Notes under the pieces: model-generated
What the model was told of the DNA's origin: nothing
Databases searched by the model: none
Seen by the model: the letters and a program-made list of their open reading frames with translations, nothing else
Shown: in pieces, positions 1 through 6,051 of the stretch
Layout of the letters: each line of letters opens with the position of its first letter
Position numbering within the stretch: the stretch's first letter is position 1
NCBI GenBank assembly: GCA_028875335.1
Contig: JAPPEF010000230.1
Location: forward strand, 1 to 13,645
Reading direction: 5' to 3'
DNA length: 13,645 nucleotides
Source of the DNA: Gemmatimonadota bacterium
Lineage (GTDB): Bacteria > Latescibacterota > UBA2968 > UBA8231
Made by a program: the position numbers and the translations under genes

Positions 1-142
1 ATTCGTCCAAGCGGTAGATGGCCATGCTGACCTCGTTGTCAGTCATGCTGTCGGCGATTTCGGGCCACAGGTCGTCGTGGGCCTGTTTGTACTCGTCGTA
101 CGCATTGGGGCGCAGCCGCATGGCCAAGCCAATCGAATACAT
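1..142 (-). CDS. rhaM: L-rhamnose mutarotase, N-terminal part (cut by window edge)
   Basis: Read on the minus strand from ATG at 142, this gives 47 residues beginning MYSIGLAMRLRPNAYDEY before the left window edge. It matches the start of the RhaM family, a dimeric ferredoxin-like enzyme that interconverts alpha and beta anomers of L-rhamnose. The family's catalytic histidine, His22 in E. coli RhaM, falls at exactly residue 22 here (AHDDLWPEI, family pattern RHxxxWPEL). The conserved W26-P27-E28 and the 'AIYRLD' strand are also present. A ribosome binding site (TAAGGAG on the minus strand, at about 148-154) sits 5-6 nt before the start, which supports this ATG. The rest of the gene and its neighbours lie outside the window, so a rhamnose-use locus cannot be confirmed. 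Related mutarotase-like proteins also occur away from rhamnose operons. Confidence 0.82.
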   Translation of the reverse strand, partial: MYSIGLAMRLRPNAYDEYKQAHDDLWPEIADSMTDNEVSMAIYRLDE

Positions 143-215
143 AATGGTCTCCTTAGTTGTTAGGGGATTCACGCCATTTGACGCAGATTGATTGATAAAT
201 ATGCGGATTAATTAA

Positions 216-241
216 GAGATATTCAGAAGAGATATTCAGAA
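216..241. repeat. Perfect 13-bp tandem direct repeat
   Basis: The unit GAGATATTCAGAA occurs twice with no gap (216-228 and 229-241). It lies about 75-100 bp upstream of the mutarotase start, on the side where that gene's promoter would be. Direct repeats of this size in an AT-rich upstream region often bind a regulator as tandem half-sites, but no regulator is identified and slippage duplication is equally possible. Confidence 0.85.
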
Positions 242-378
242 AATGACGTAAAGTTCTTTTTTTCTATTCTTAGGCATTTTTTCCTTGACAATATATCACC
301 TTGAAAGTGAAACTAAAAGGCAGTTAAAAACCGTGCAAAAGCAAATTGCACATCACCATGAGAGGAGGGCCTCATATA

Positions 379-510
379 ATGATTCTCTTCGCACGTCGAT
401 TCTCGTGTAGTACCCTTAGGAGCAAGCTCCCCGATGGGGGCGGCCATACGGTCCCAAATATGCGGGCTACGAACAGCATCCGCGCGTTGCGCGTTCGTCC
501 CAATCCCTAG
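379..510 (+). CDS. Possible 43-aa small protein or leader peptide
   Basis: An ATG at 379 opens a 43-codon frame starting MILFARRFSCSTLRSK and ending at TAG 508-510. A near-perfect ribosome binding site (AGGAGGG, 363-369) lies 9 nt upstream, stronger than that of most genes in this window. The product is basic and proline- and arginine-rich toward its end. I recognise no domain. Against it: the frame overlaps a segment full of inverted repeats that may be an RNA instead, and TATAAT at 375-380 overlaps the start. If that hexamer is a -10 box, transcripts would begin after the ATG. It could be a leader peptide coupled to the downstream terminators, a real small gene, or chance. Confidence 0.25.
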   Translation: MILFARRFSCSTLRSKLPDGGGHTVPNMRATNSIRALRVRPNP

Positions 511-732
511 GATACACGCACGACTCTTCAGGTTGTGTGCATCGGCTGGCTAAAACGCACAGCCGAATCGGGAACTTACCTCGCATTCGCATCGTCTTAG
601 GCGATTGATTGCGCGTGCAGGGATTTTCCCACGGGGTTTTCGGGACAGCGCTTTCGAGAAGGAGGGCAATTTTGCGTCCCGGAAACCGGCGATACATCGA
701 TTTCGATACAGCCGCTTTCCAGCGGCTTTTTT
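387..732 (+). ncRNA. Candidate structured RNA or long leader ending in a terminator
   Basis: The sequence supports a long rod-like fold. GTCG (395-398) pairs with CGAC (521-524), CGTGTA (404-409) with TACACG (513-518), and TAGG (417-420) with CCTA (506-509), all nested in order. Inside, GGG/ACGAAC (464-474) pairs with GTTCGT/CCC (493-501), with GCGC (482-485/489-492) at the tip. Downstream are TCGGCTG (542-548) with CAGCCGA (560-566), and GGGAC (642-646) with GTCCC (676-680). A terminator closes the region at 732. A TATAAT at 375-380 could be a -10 box, but no good -35 lies 16-18 nt before it. It could be a free-standing ncRNA (a 6S-like rod is one thought) or the leader of the HTH gene. I cannot assign a family; both ends are estimates. 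Confidence 0.3.
710..732 (+). terminator. Rho-independent terminator (first of a tandem pair)
   Basis: A 7-bp perfect stem AGCCGCT (710-716)/AGCGGCT (721-727) with a TTCC loop runs straight into a T tract (727-732). It would end anything transcribed through the structured region, or act as an attenuator for the HTH gene that starts about 90 nt later. Confidence 0.8.
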
Positions 733-736
733 GATG

Positions 737-767
737 GCTGCGGCGCAAAAATGCTGCGGCTTTTTTT
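737..767 (+). terminator. Rho-independent terminator (second of a tandem pair)
   Basis: GCTGCGGC at 737-744 and again at 753-760 looks like a direct repeat but also folds on itself as an 8-bp stem with two G-U pairs around an 8-nt loop. Seven T residues follow (761-767). Placed directly behind the first terminator, it makes a back-to-back pair 54 nt before the HTH gene start. Confidence 0.7.
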
Positions 768-820
768 GTTGAATTTCGTCGAACTTCGCACCAAATGAAG
801 ATCTGGAGAGAAAACAACTC

Positions 821-1078
821 ATGCGCAAAATCGAGCCAGACCGCATCAAGCGCGCGGCACGCATTTACGCGAGCAACCAAGAAGCCAGCCGCGCGCTGGG
901 TATCGCCCCGGGCAGTTTCAGCCGGCTCTGCCGGCTCTACAACATCGAGACCCCCTATGCGCGCAAGCGCCGGCGGCGCGAAGAGTTCTACCGCCAGCGC
1001 GACGGCGATCTCTTAGAAGATATCGACCTCGACCTGCAAGAGATCGAGGAGCTAGAGGAGGTCCTCGATCTTAACTAA
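821..1078 (+). CDS. Small helix-turn-helix DNA-binding protein
   Basis: This 85-residue protein looks like a homeodomain-type helix-turn-helix. Residues 5-17 (EPDRIKRAARIYA) form helix 1, 19-26 (NQEASRAL) helix 2, then a GIAPG turn and recognition helix 31-41 (GSFSRLCRLYN). A strongly basic patch follows at 46-60 (R48, K49, R50-R53, R58, R60), then a markedly acidic tail at 61-85, rich in D, E and L. ATG 821 has GGAGAG at 805-810, 10 nt upstream. The earlier overlapping frame from 795 is out of phase and not protein-like. It stands alone between the tandem terminators (710-767) and the strong terminator at 1105-1150, so it is probably monocistronic. The likely role is transcription regulator or nucleoid-associated protein; the target is unknown. 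The acidic tail might shield the basic patch, which is inference. Confidence 0.75.
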   Translation: MRKIEPDRIKRAARIYASNQEASRALGIAPGSFSRLCRLYNIETPYARKRRRREEFYRQRDGDLLEDIDLDLQEIEELEEVLDLN

Positions 1079-1104
1079 ATAAGCATCGCACACCGCGCTC
1101 GGCC

Positions 1105-1150
1105 AGCGGGGAGCTGGTGGACTTTTCGTCCGCTAGCTCCCCGCTTTTTT
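1105..1150 (+). terminator. Strong rho-independent terminator after the HTH gene
   Basis: A perfect 10-bp stem GCGGGGAGCT (1106-1115)/AGCTCCCCGC (1135-1144) has an inner GGAC/GTCC pair and is followed by six T residues (1145-1150). It isolates the HTH gene from the operon that begins at 1201. Confidence 0.93.
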
Positions 1151-1200
1151 GTTCCAATCCACGCGCCGACCTTTATTAGATAGCAAAAAAGGAGGAGATC

Positions 1201-3843
1201 ATGGCTAGCGCGAAATCATTGCAGCGGCTCTGCCGCGAAACTTTGCCACTGATGCTGCAGCAGGCGAATGGGCAGAAGATGATGGCGGTGGTGCGAGACG
1301 TGGTACAGACCGATCGGTGGAATTCGTTTGATCGCTTCGGCGAAACGACAGCCACGCTAACCAGCCGCTACGAGGCCGCTGGCGCGCGCGTGGAGGTCGA
1401 GTCCATTCAGACCGGAGGGCGGATTGGGTCGGGCCGGTGGATCATCCGCGAGGCTGCCGATGTGGTGGGCGCGACTGTGGATGTGGTACACCCAATCACC
1501 AAACGGGTGCTGGATTGGCAGGAGAATCCCTGGCACGTCATCCAGTGGAGCGCGGCAACTCCGGCAGATGGCGTGCGGCTGCGGCTGGTGATTCTCGACC
1601 AAGTCGAAGACGTCCAACGCCAGCCAACCGACGGACTCGCTGGTGCGATTGTGCTGACCAAGCTAGACCCGCGCTCCAACCTCGGTCTTTTAGCCGCTAA
1701 GGGAGCCACCGCAGTCATCGCCGACCGGCCGGTGCCCAACCTGCCCAACGCAGTGGCGTGGACCAAATTCGGATGGGGTGCAATACCCCTAGCTCATGCG
1801 ACAGCGCGGTTGGTGGGCTTTGTGATCTCTGAGCAACAAGGGAAGCGACTGCGGCGGCTAGCGCAGCAGCGCGGCCCCTTGACCCTGCACGTACGAGCCG
1901 ACATCCGCAAATACGTCGGCAGCCACGACGCGGTCAGCGGCGTTATTGAGGGAGCAGGCGATCCGCAGGACGAAGTGTGGGCCATCGCGCACAGCGGTGA
2001 GCCGGGAGCCATCGACAACGCTTCGGGCGTAGCCACCACCTTGGAGATCGTCCGCGTGATCGAAGGGCTTATACACGCGGGAAAACTCGCGCGTCCCAAG
2101 CGCACCATTCGCCTGCTCAACGCCTATGAATGCTACGGGTTCTTCGCCTATCTAGAAAGGGTGCGGCGCTTGCAGACCCCGTTGGCCGGCGTGTGTATCG
2201 ACTCGGTCGGCTCCCGACCCGCCGTCTGCGAGGGCCGGCTGGAGTGGCACGCGACGATCCCCATGTCAGCAGGTTTCGTCGACCGAGTCGGCGAGGCTGT
2301 TTTGCGGGCTGGGGTGCGGCGACACAAGCCAGGCTATCGAGTACATTTAGAGCGATTCATGGCCACATCTGACACCTTGATCGGCGACCCCCAGTACGGA
2401 TTTCCCTGCCCTTGGATCACCACGCATCACAGCAAGAGCGGGCGCGGCTTCGACGCCTACCACTCTTCGGCCGACGTGGAAGCACTGCTCAGTCGGCGGG
2501 GGCTGGAGACCTGCGCGGCCTCAATGGCGGCCTATCTGTACTACTTGGCCGACATGGGCAGCCGCGAAGTGGGGGAGCTAGTCCGCACCGAAACTCAGCA
2601 CTTCCTATCCGTATTAGAAAAGAAAAAATGGCCCCGAGCCGAGGCCGAATACGTGCGCGAGGCACACAGCCGCAGCGTGCGGCGGCTCACGCGCTGGCTC
2701 TGGGGAGGCAGTCGGCGCGAAATCTTGGAGGCCATGGACGAAAGCGAGCGGCAGGTGGCGGCGGCCGCCACCAAGGCCGCGTTGCCGGACAAGCGAGCGC
2801 GACGCACAGCCCAAGCGCGGCTGGTGCCACGGCGCACGGCTGTACTCTCACCGACCGGCGAAAATACGCCAGCCGCGATCAATGAGCGCATCTCGGCCGC
2901 ACAGCTATCGCCGTGGGCGCTTTTTTGGGCCGACGGATGCCGGAATTTGGGCGAAATCGCCGAGTGCATCGCCTGTGAGGAAGCCGACTATCCGGCCGGG
3001 CCGCGAACGGAAGGTTCCGTCTCCGTCGATCGGGTCTACGAGTACTTCGCAGCACACGCTGAATTGGGCTATGCCGCGTTGACCGACCCGGCCAAGATGA
3101 TCGGCCGCAAGGAACTAGTGAAGGACTTGCGCCGCTTAGGCGTCACCCCAGGCATGGATCTGATGGTCCACAGTTCCCTGTCGGCCATCGGCTTTGTCGA
3201 AGGCGGCGCTGAGACCGTCGTCGATGCGCTCTTGCAGGCGGTCGGCAAGCGAGGGACTCTGCTGGCACCTTCGTTCAACCACCGCGCGGCGAAAGTCTTC
3301 AACCGGCTGACCTCGCCCACTACCAATGGCGCGATTCCAGACGCGTTGTGGCGGCGCACCGAGGCCGAACGCAGCATGCATCCCACCCACGCGGTAGCGG
3401 CGATTGGTCCGCGGGCCAGTGACTATTGCCACGGACACCTAGAAGCCGGCATCTGGGCCCCGGATAGCCCGATCGGCAAATTGGTACACGGCGGCGGCTA
3501 CATCCTCGCGCTGGGCACGACGCACGATACGAGCACGGCCTATCACGTGGCCGAGATGTCCGTGCCCTGCGGCTGCATTGAATCTTTTGCAATTCCAGAC
3601 CGCATCGTGCGCGAGGATGGGACCGTGGACGAGGTCTTGGGGCTGGCCTTTCGCAATGGCCCCTGCCCGGTCCCAACCCACAAGCTGGACTCAACACTCG
3701 ACCGGAGGAAGTTGCAGCGGCGAGGCAAGGTCGGGCAGGCCGAATGCGAATTGGTGAAGGCCCACGTCCTGTGGCAGGTGCGGCGCGAACACCTGCGGCG
3801 CGTCTGTCCCACCTGTACCGTCAAGCCTCAAACCGCGCGGTGA
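1201..3843 (+). CDS. M28/DUF4910-like peptidase fused to AAC(3)-type N-acetyltransferase
   Basis: The 880-residue product has no signal peptide and is probably cytoplasmic. Residues about 120-215 look like a PA-type insert. Residues 250-440 are an M28-like zinc aminopeptidase core: H264, D272 in DNASG, E310 in YECYG, D334 in CIDSVG, and H421 with D425 in YHSSAD. The usual HxD reads H264-S-G266, so one catalytic acid is missing or displaced. Residues about 560-630 fit the winged-helix segment found after the peptidase core in DUF4910-like proteins (LSPWALFWADGCRNLGEIA). Residues 633-880 are an Antibiotic_NAT domain: VHSSLSAIG at 656-664, RSMHPTHAV (H727, H730) and H782/E785. That family acetylates amines from acetyl-CoA. 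The start has GGAGGAG at 1191-1197, 3 nt upstream; a clear promoter is not visible. The GTGA overlap at the 3' end couples it to the permease gene. The substrate is unknown; an amide or peptide is likely, and aminoglycoside resistance should not be assumed. Confidence 0.85.
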   Translation: MASAKSLQRLCRETLPLMLQQANGQKMMAVVRDVVQTDRWNSFDRFGETTATLTSRYEAAGARVEVESIQTGGRIGSGRWIIREAADVVGATVDVVHPITKRVLDWQENPWHVIQWSAATPADGVRLRLVILDQVEDVQRQPTDGLAGAIVLTKLDPRSNLGLLAAKGATAVIADRPVPNLPNAVAWTKFGWGAIPLAHATARLVGFVISEQQGKRLRRLAQQRGPLTLHVRADIRKYVGSHDAVSGVIEGAGDPQDEVWAIAHSGEPGAIDNASGVATTLEIVRVIEGLIHAGKLARPKRTIRLLNAYECYGFFAYLERVRRLQTPLAGVCIDSVGSRPAVCEGRLEWHATIPMSAGFVDRVGEAVLRAGVRRHKPGYRVHLERFMATSDTLIGDPQYGFPCPWITTHHSKSGRGFDAYHSSADVEALLSRRGLETCAASMAAYLYYLADMGSREVGELVRTETQHFLSVLEKKKWPRAEAEYVREAHSRSVRRLTRWLWGGSRREILEAMDESERQVAAAATKAALPDKRARRTAQARLVPRRTAVLSPTGENTPAAINERISAAQLSPWALFWADGCRNLGEIAECIACEEADYPAGPRTEGSVSVDRVYEYFAAHAELGYAALTDPAKMIGRKELVKDLRRLGVTPGMDLMVHSSLSAIGFVEGGAETVVDALLQAVGKRGTLLAPSFNHRAAKVFNRLTSPTTNGAIPDALWRRTEAERSMHPTHAVAAIGPRASDYCHGHLEAGIWAPDSPIGKLVHGGGYILALGTTHDTSTAYHVAEMSVPCGCIESFAIPDRIVREDGTVDEVLGLAFRNGPCPVPTHKLDSTLDRRKLQRRGKVGQAECELVKAHVLWQVRREHLRRVCPTCTVKPQTAR

Positions 3844-6002
3844 ATAGATCGCTCCCCTCCCCGTATGGTCGGCATCTCCAGGGCAGCCAAGACGAGGGAC
3901 TCACCGATGCCGCAGGCCGTTCGCATCTGACGCTGCGCGGCTTTGGGGTCGGCGCGTTCCTCAGCTTTTTCCTGTCCATTGGCGCGCCCTACGCCAACAT
4001 GGCAATGCGGGCGACCAACATGGCCTTCGATTTCAATACTCCGGGGGCCATTTTTCTATTTTTAGTGCTGGTAGGCTTGCTCAATACGCTCTTCAAGCTC
4101 GCCGCCCGCGACTTCCGCCTAGCAGTAGGGCTAGCTCTGCTGGCTACAGGCGGCTTTTGCAGCTATTGGGTCAGTCGTGGCGCGGTCGATTGGTACTCGC
4201 CTGGCTTTTGGTTTGGCGCCTTCCTTGCCCTCTCTTCACTGTGGAACGTACCGGTGGTACAGCGCGGCGGCACCCTCGCGCTCAACCGCGCTGAACTCAT
4301 ACTGGTGTACGCGATGTTGCTGGTCGTCTCCGCCCTCTGCACTATGGGGCTGACGCAGCAACTTTTGCCAGCTCTCACTGGCATTTTCTACTACGCCTCT
4401 CCGGCCAACCAATGGGCCGAAAAGCTCTTTCCGCTCTTTCCCTCGCAGCGCATCCTCGTCGATGACGGTGAGGGCAACCGCGGCTTTTACGAGGGCGGCG
4501 CGCTCGCCGACATTCCCTACGCCACCTGGGTCGAGCCGCTGTGCTGGTGGACGCTGCTACTCTTCTCGCTGTACGTGGCTATGGTGTCGACGGCCGTGAT
4601 CTTGCGCCGGCAGTGGGTCGAGCGCGAGCGGTTGGCCTATCCGCTGACCCAGCTCGGGGTGGCCATCGTGCAAGGCGAGCGCGGCACTGGGCTGGTCAAT
4701 GGCTTTCTCAAGCATGGTGCCCTGTGGTGGGGCGCGGCCTTGCCACTCGCGTATGGCAGCCTCAAGGCCCTGAACCAATACTATCCGTCCTTGCCCAATA
4801 TCGGCCTGATTTGGTGGGTGCCGTTTATCGGCCAGCAGAGCCTGCAAATCTGGATCAGCTTCGCGCTCGTTGGCTTTTCCTATCTGATCAGCACCCAAAT
4901 AGCGGCTGGCATCTGGATTTTCTATTTGCTCTCCAAGGTCGAAGCCGAATTCCTCGCCCTATCCGGCCTCAAATCCACCAGCAAGTTCGTCTATGGGGTC
5001 GCGTACGAGCCGCTCTTGGCCTATCAGGGCGGCGGCGCGCTCATCGCGATGGTACTCTTGGGGCTGTGGACGGGACGCGGCCACTTGCGGGACGTATGGC
5101 GCAAGGCCCTCAATCGCAATGCTAACATCGACGACGGCGACGAAATTATGTCCTATCGAGCGGCCGTACTCGGAATAACCTTCGGCACCGGGGGCATTGC
5201 CGGCTGGCTGTGGTTGATGGGGACCCCGTTCTGGGTCGGTGCGCTCTTTGCAGTGGTAGCCCTGCTGGTGTTTATGGGCATCTCGCGGGTCGTGTGCGAG
5301 GCGGGCCTAGCAGCTATACGCTCGCCCATGATTGCCCCAGACCTCATCGTGCAGGGCATTGGCTCGCAGACGATCGGTGCGGCTGGCGTCTTCAACCTCT
5401 CCTTTGCCTATATCTGGTCGGCCGACATCCGCATCTTCCTGTTGGCCATGGTCGCCAATGGCTTGAAGCTGATCCAAAACATGGACCGCCGCAGTCGGCG
5501 AGTCGTCTTCTGGGCGGTGGTAGCGGCCATCTTCATCGGCGTGACGGGCTCCTGCTGGATGGTCTTTCACCTCGCCTACAAGTACGGAGGCATCAACCTC
5601 GACGGCTGGCGCTTTCACGGCGGCCCATCCACCATCTACAACGCGGCGCAGCGCGCGCTAGAGCCAGCCGGGGCCGACTGGTTGGGGCTGACATTTTTCG
5701 CCGGTGGGGCCGTGGTCATGGGCTTGCTGACTTGGGCACGGCATCACGTGTTGTGGTGGCCCTTCCATCCAATCGGCTTCCCAATTGGCGCGAACTTCAT
5801 GCTCGACAAAATCTGGTCTTGTGTGCTCTTGGCTTGGGCGCTCAAGAAGTTGATCTTGCGTTTTGGCGGGGCAGCGCACTATCGGACGAGCCAGCATTTC
5901 TTCATGGGCCTGATCATGGGCGAGGCCCTGTGCAACGGGCTGTGGCTGGTCATCGACTACTTCACTGGCAAGATCGGCAACGCTGTCTTCATTCTGGGGT
6001 GA
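3840..6002 (+). CDS. Polytopic membrane protein, DUF6785/DUF6784 (OPT-like) family
   Basis: From GTG 3840 the protein has 720 residues and roughly 14 hydrophobic segments. I take it to be the DUF6785/DUF6784 type from three signs. The first helix pair (residues about 32-86) contains SIGAPYAN. The 'LNRAELILVYAMLLVVSAL' stretch lies near residue 150. The carboxyl end carries WWPFHPIGFPIG and later an 'LILRFGGAAHYR' to 'FFMGLIMGE' block. These proteins resemble oligopeptide-transporter (OPT) permeases, so peptide or small-molecule transport across the inner membrane is a reasonable inference, not shown. GTG 3840 overlaps the previous stop as GTGA, a typical coupled start. The longer frame from 3744 would run about 100 nt into the acetyltransferase domain and adds an arginine-rich, non-family extension. 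Its lack of a strong ribosome binding site fits coupling. Confidence 0.85.
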   Translation: MNRSLPSPYGRHLQGSQDEGLTDAAGRSHLTLRGFGVGAFLSFFLSIGAPYANMAMRATNMAFDFNTPGAIFLFLVLVGLLNTLFKLAARDFRLAVGLALLATGGFCSYWVSRGAVDWYSPGFWFGAFLALSSLWNVPVVQRGGTLALNRAELILVYAMLLVVSALCTMGLTQQLLPALTGIFYYASPANQWAEKLFPLFPSQRILVDDGEGNRGFYEGGALADIPYATWVEPLCWWTLLLFSLYVAMVSTAVILRRQWVERERLAYPLTQLGVAIVQGERGTGLVNGFLKHGALWWGAALPLAYGSLKALNQYYPSLPNIGLIWWVPFIGQQSLQIWISFALVGFSYLISTQIAAGIWIFYLLSKVEAEFLALSGLKSTSKFVYGVAYEPLLAYQGGGALIAMVLLGLWTGRGHLRDVWRKALNRNANIDDGDEIMSYRAAVLGITFGTGGIAGWLWLMGTPFWVGALFAVVALLVFMGISRVVCEAGLAAIRSPMIAPDLIVQGIGSQTIGAAGVFNLSFAYIWSADIRIFLLAMVANGLKLIQNMDRRSRRVVFWAVVAAIFIGVTGSCWMVFHLAYKYGGINLDGWRFHGGPSTIYNAAQRALEPAGADWLGLTFFAGGAVVMGLLTWARHHVLWWPFHPIGFPIGANFMLDKIWSCVLLAWALKKLILRFGGAAHYRTSQHFFMGLIMGEALCNGLWLVIDYFTGKIGNAVFILG

Positions 6003-6051
6003 CCCCATACTCCTTGACATTGCGGGAGGGTAGAGCTATCTCTTTTGCGCT

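Larger units (their letters stand above)
143..820. other. Long intergenic region with repeats, a short ORF and terminators
   Basis: This gap of about 680 bp separates the minus-strand mutarotase from the plus-strand HTH gene. Its left part (about 180-350) is much more AT-rich than the rest of the window, as expected of a divergent promoter region. It carries a 13-bp tandem repeat at 216-241 and a small inverted repeat (GTGCAA at 333-338, TTGCAC at 346-351). The right part (about 390-700) is GC-rich and full of complementary segments. It ends in two tandem rho-independent terminators. The longer ORFs read across it on the minus strand run through those terminators and resemble no protein family I know. 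I see no tRNA, rRNA, RNase P, tmRNA or SRP RNA consensus in it. Confidence 0.8.

Noticed and set aside
285..330. Plus-strand promoter using TTGACA at 285-290
   Set aside because: The -35 is perfect, but the hexamers 16-18 nt later (TGAAAC, GAAACT) are poor -10 boxes, so it is not listed as a feature.
387..732. Identity as tmRNA, RNase P RNA or SRP RNA
   Set aside because: No T-arm with CCA end and no ALAA-type tag (tmRNA), no GAGGAAAGTCCGG (RNase P), and no GGTCAGG-type SRP core are present, though the length would suit the first two.
467..880. Minus-strand ORFs of 65-137 codons across the intergenic region
   Set aside because: They run through both tandem terminators and the HTH start, have odd composition with many Cys, Arg and Ser, and no family resemblance; they look like chance frames in a structured GC-rich region.
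1151..1200. Promoter for the four-gene operon
   Set aside because: TTAGAT-like and TTCCAA-like hexamers occur near 1152-1181 but match the consensus poorly; no promoter is called.
3744..3839. Longer start of the DUF6785/6784 permease
   Set aside because: It would overlap the acetyltransferase by about 100 nt and add an Arg-rich tail not expected in this family; GTG 3840 in a GTGA overlap is better.
4541..5125. 194-codon plus-strand ORF inside the permease gene
   Set aside because: It is a shifted frame of a clearly coding membrane protein, arginine- and glycine-rich with no domain.
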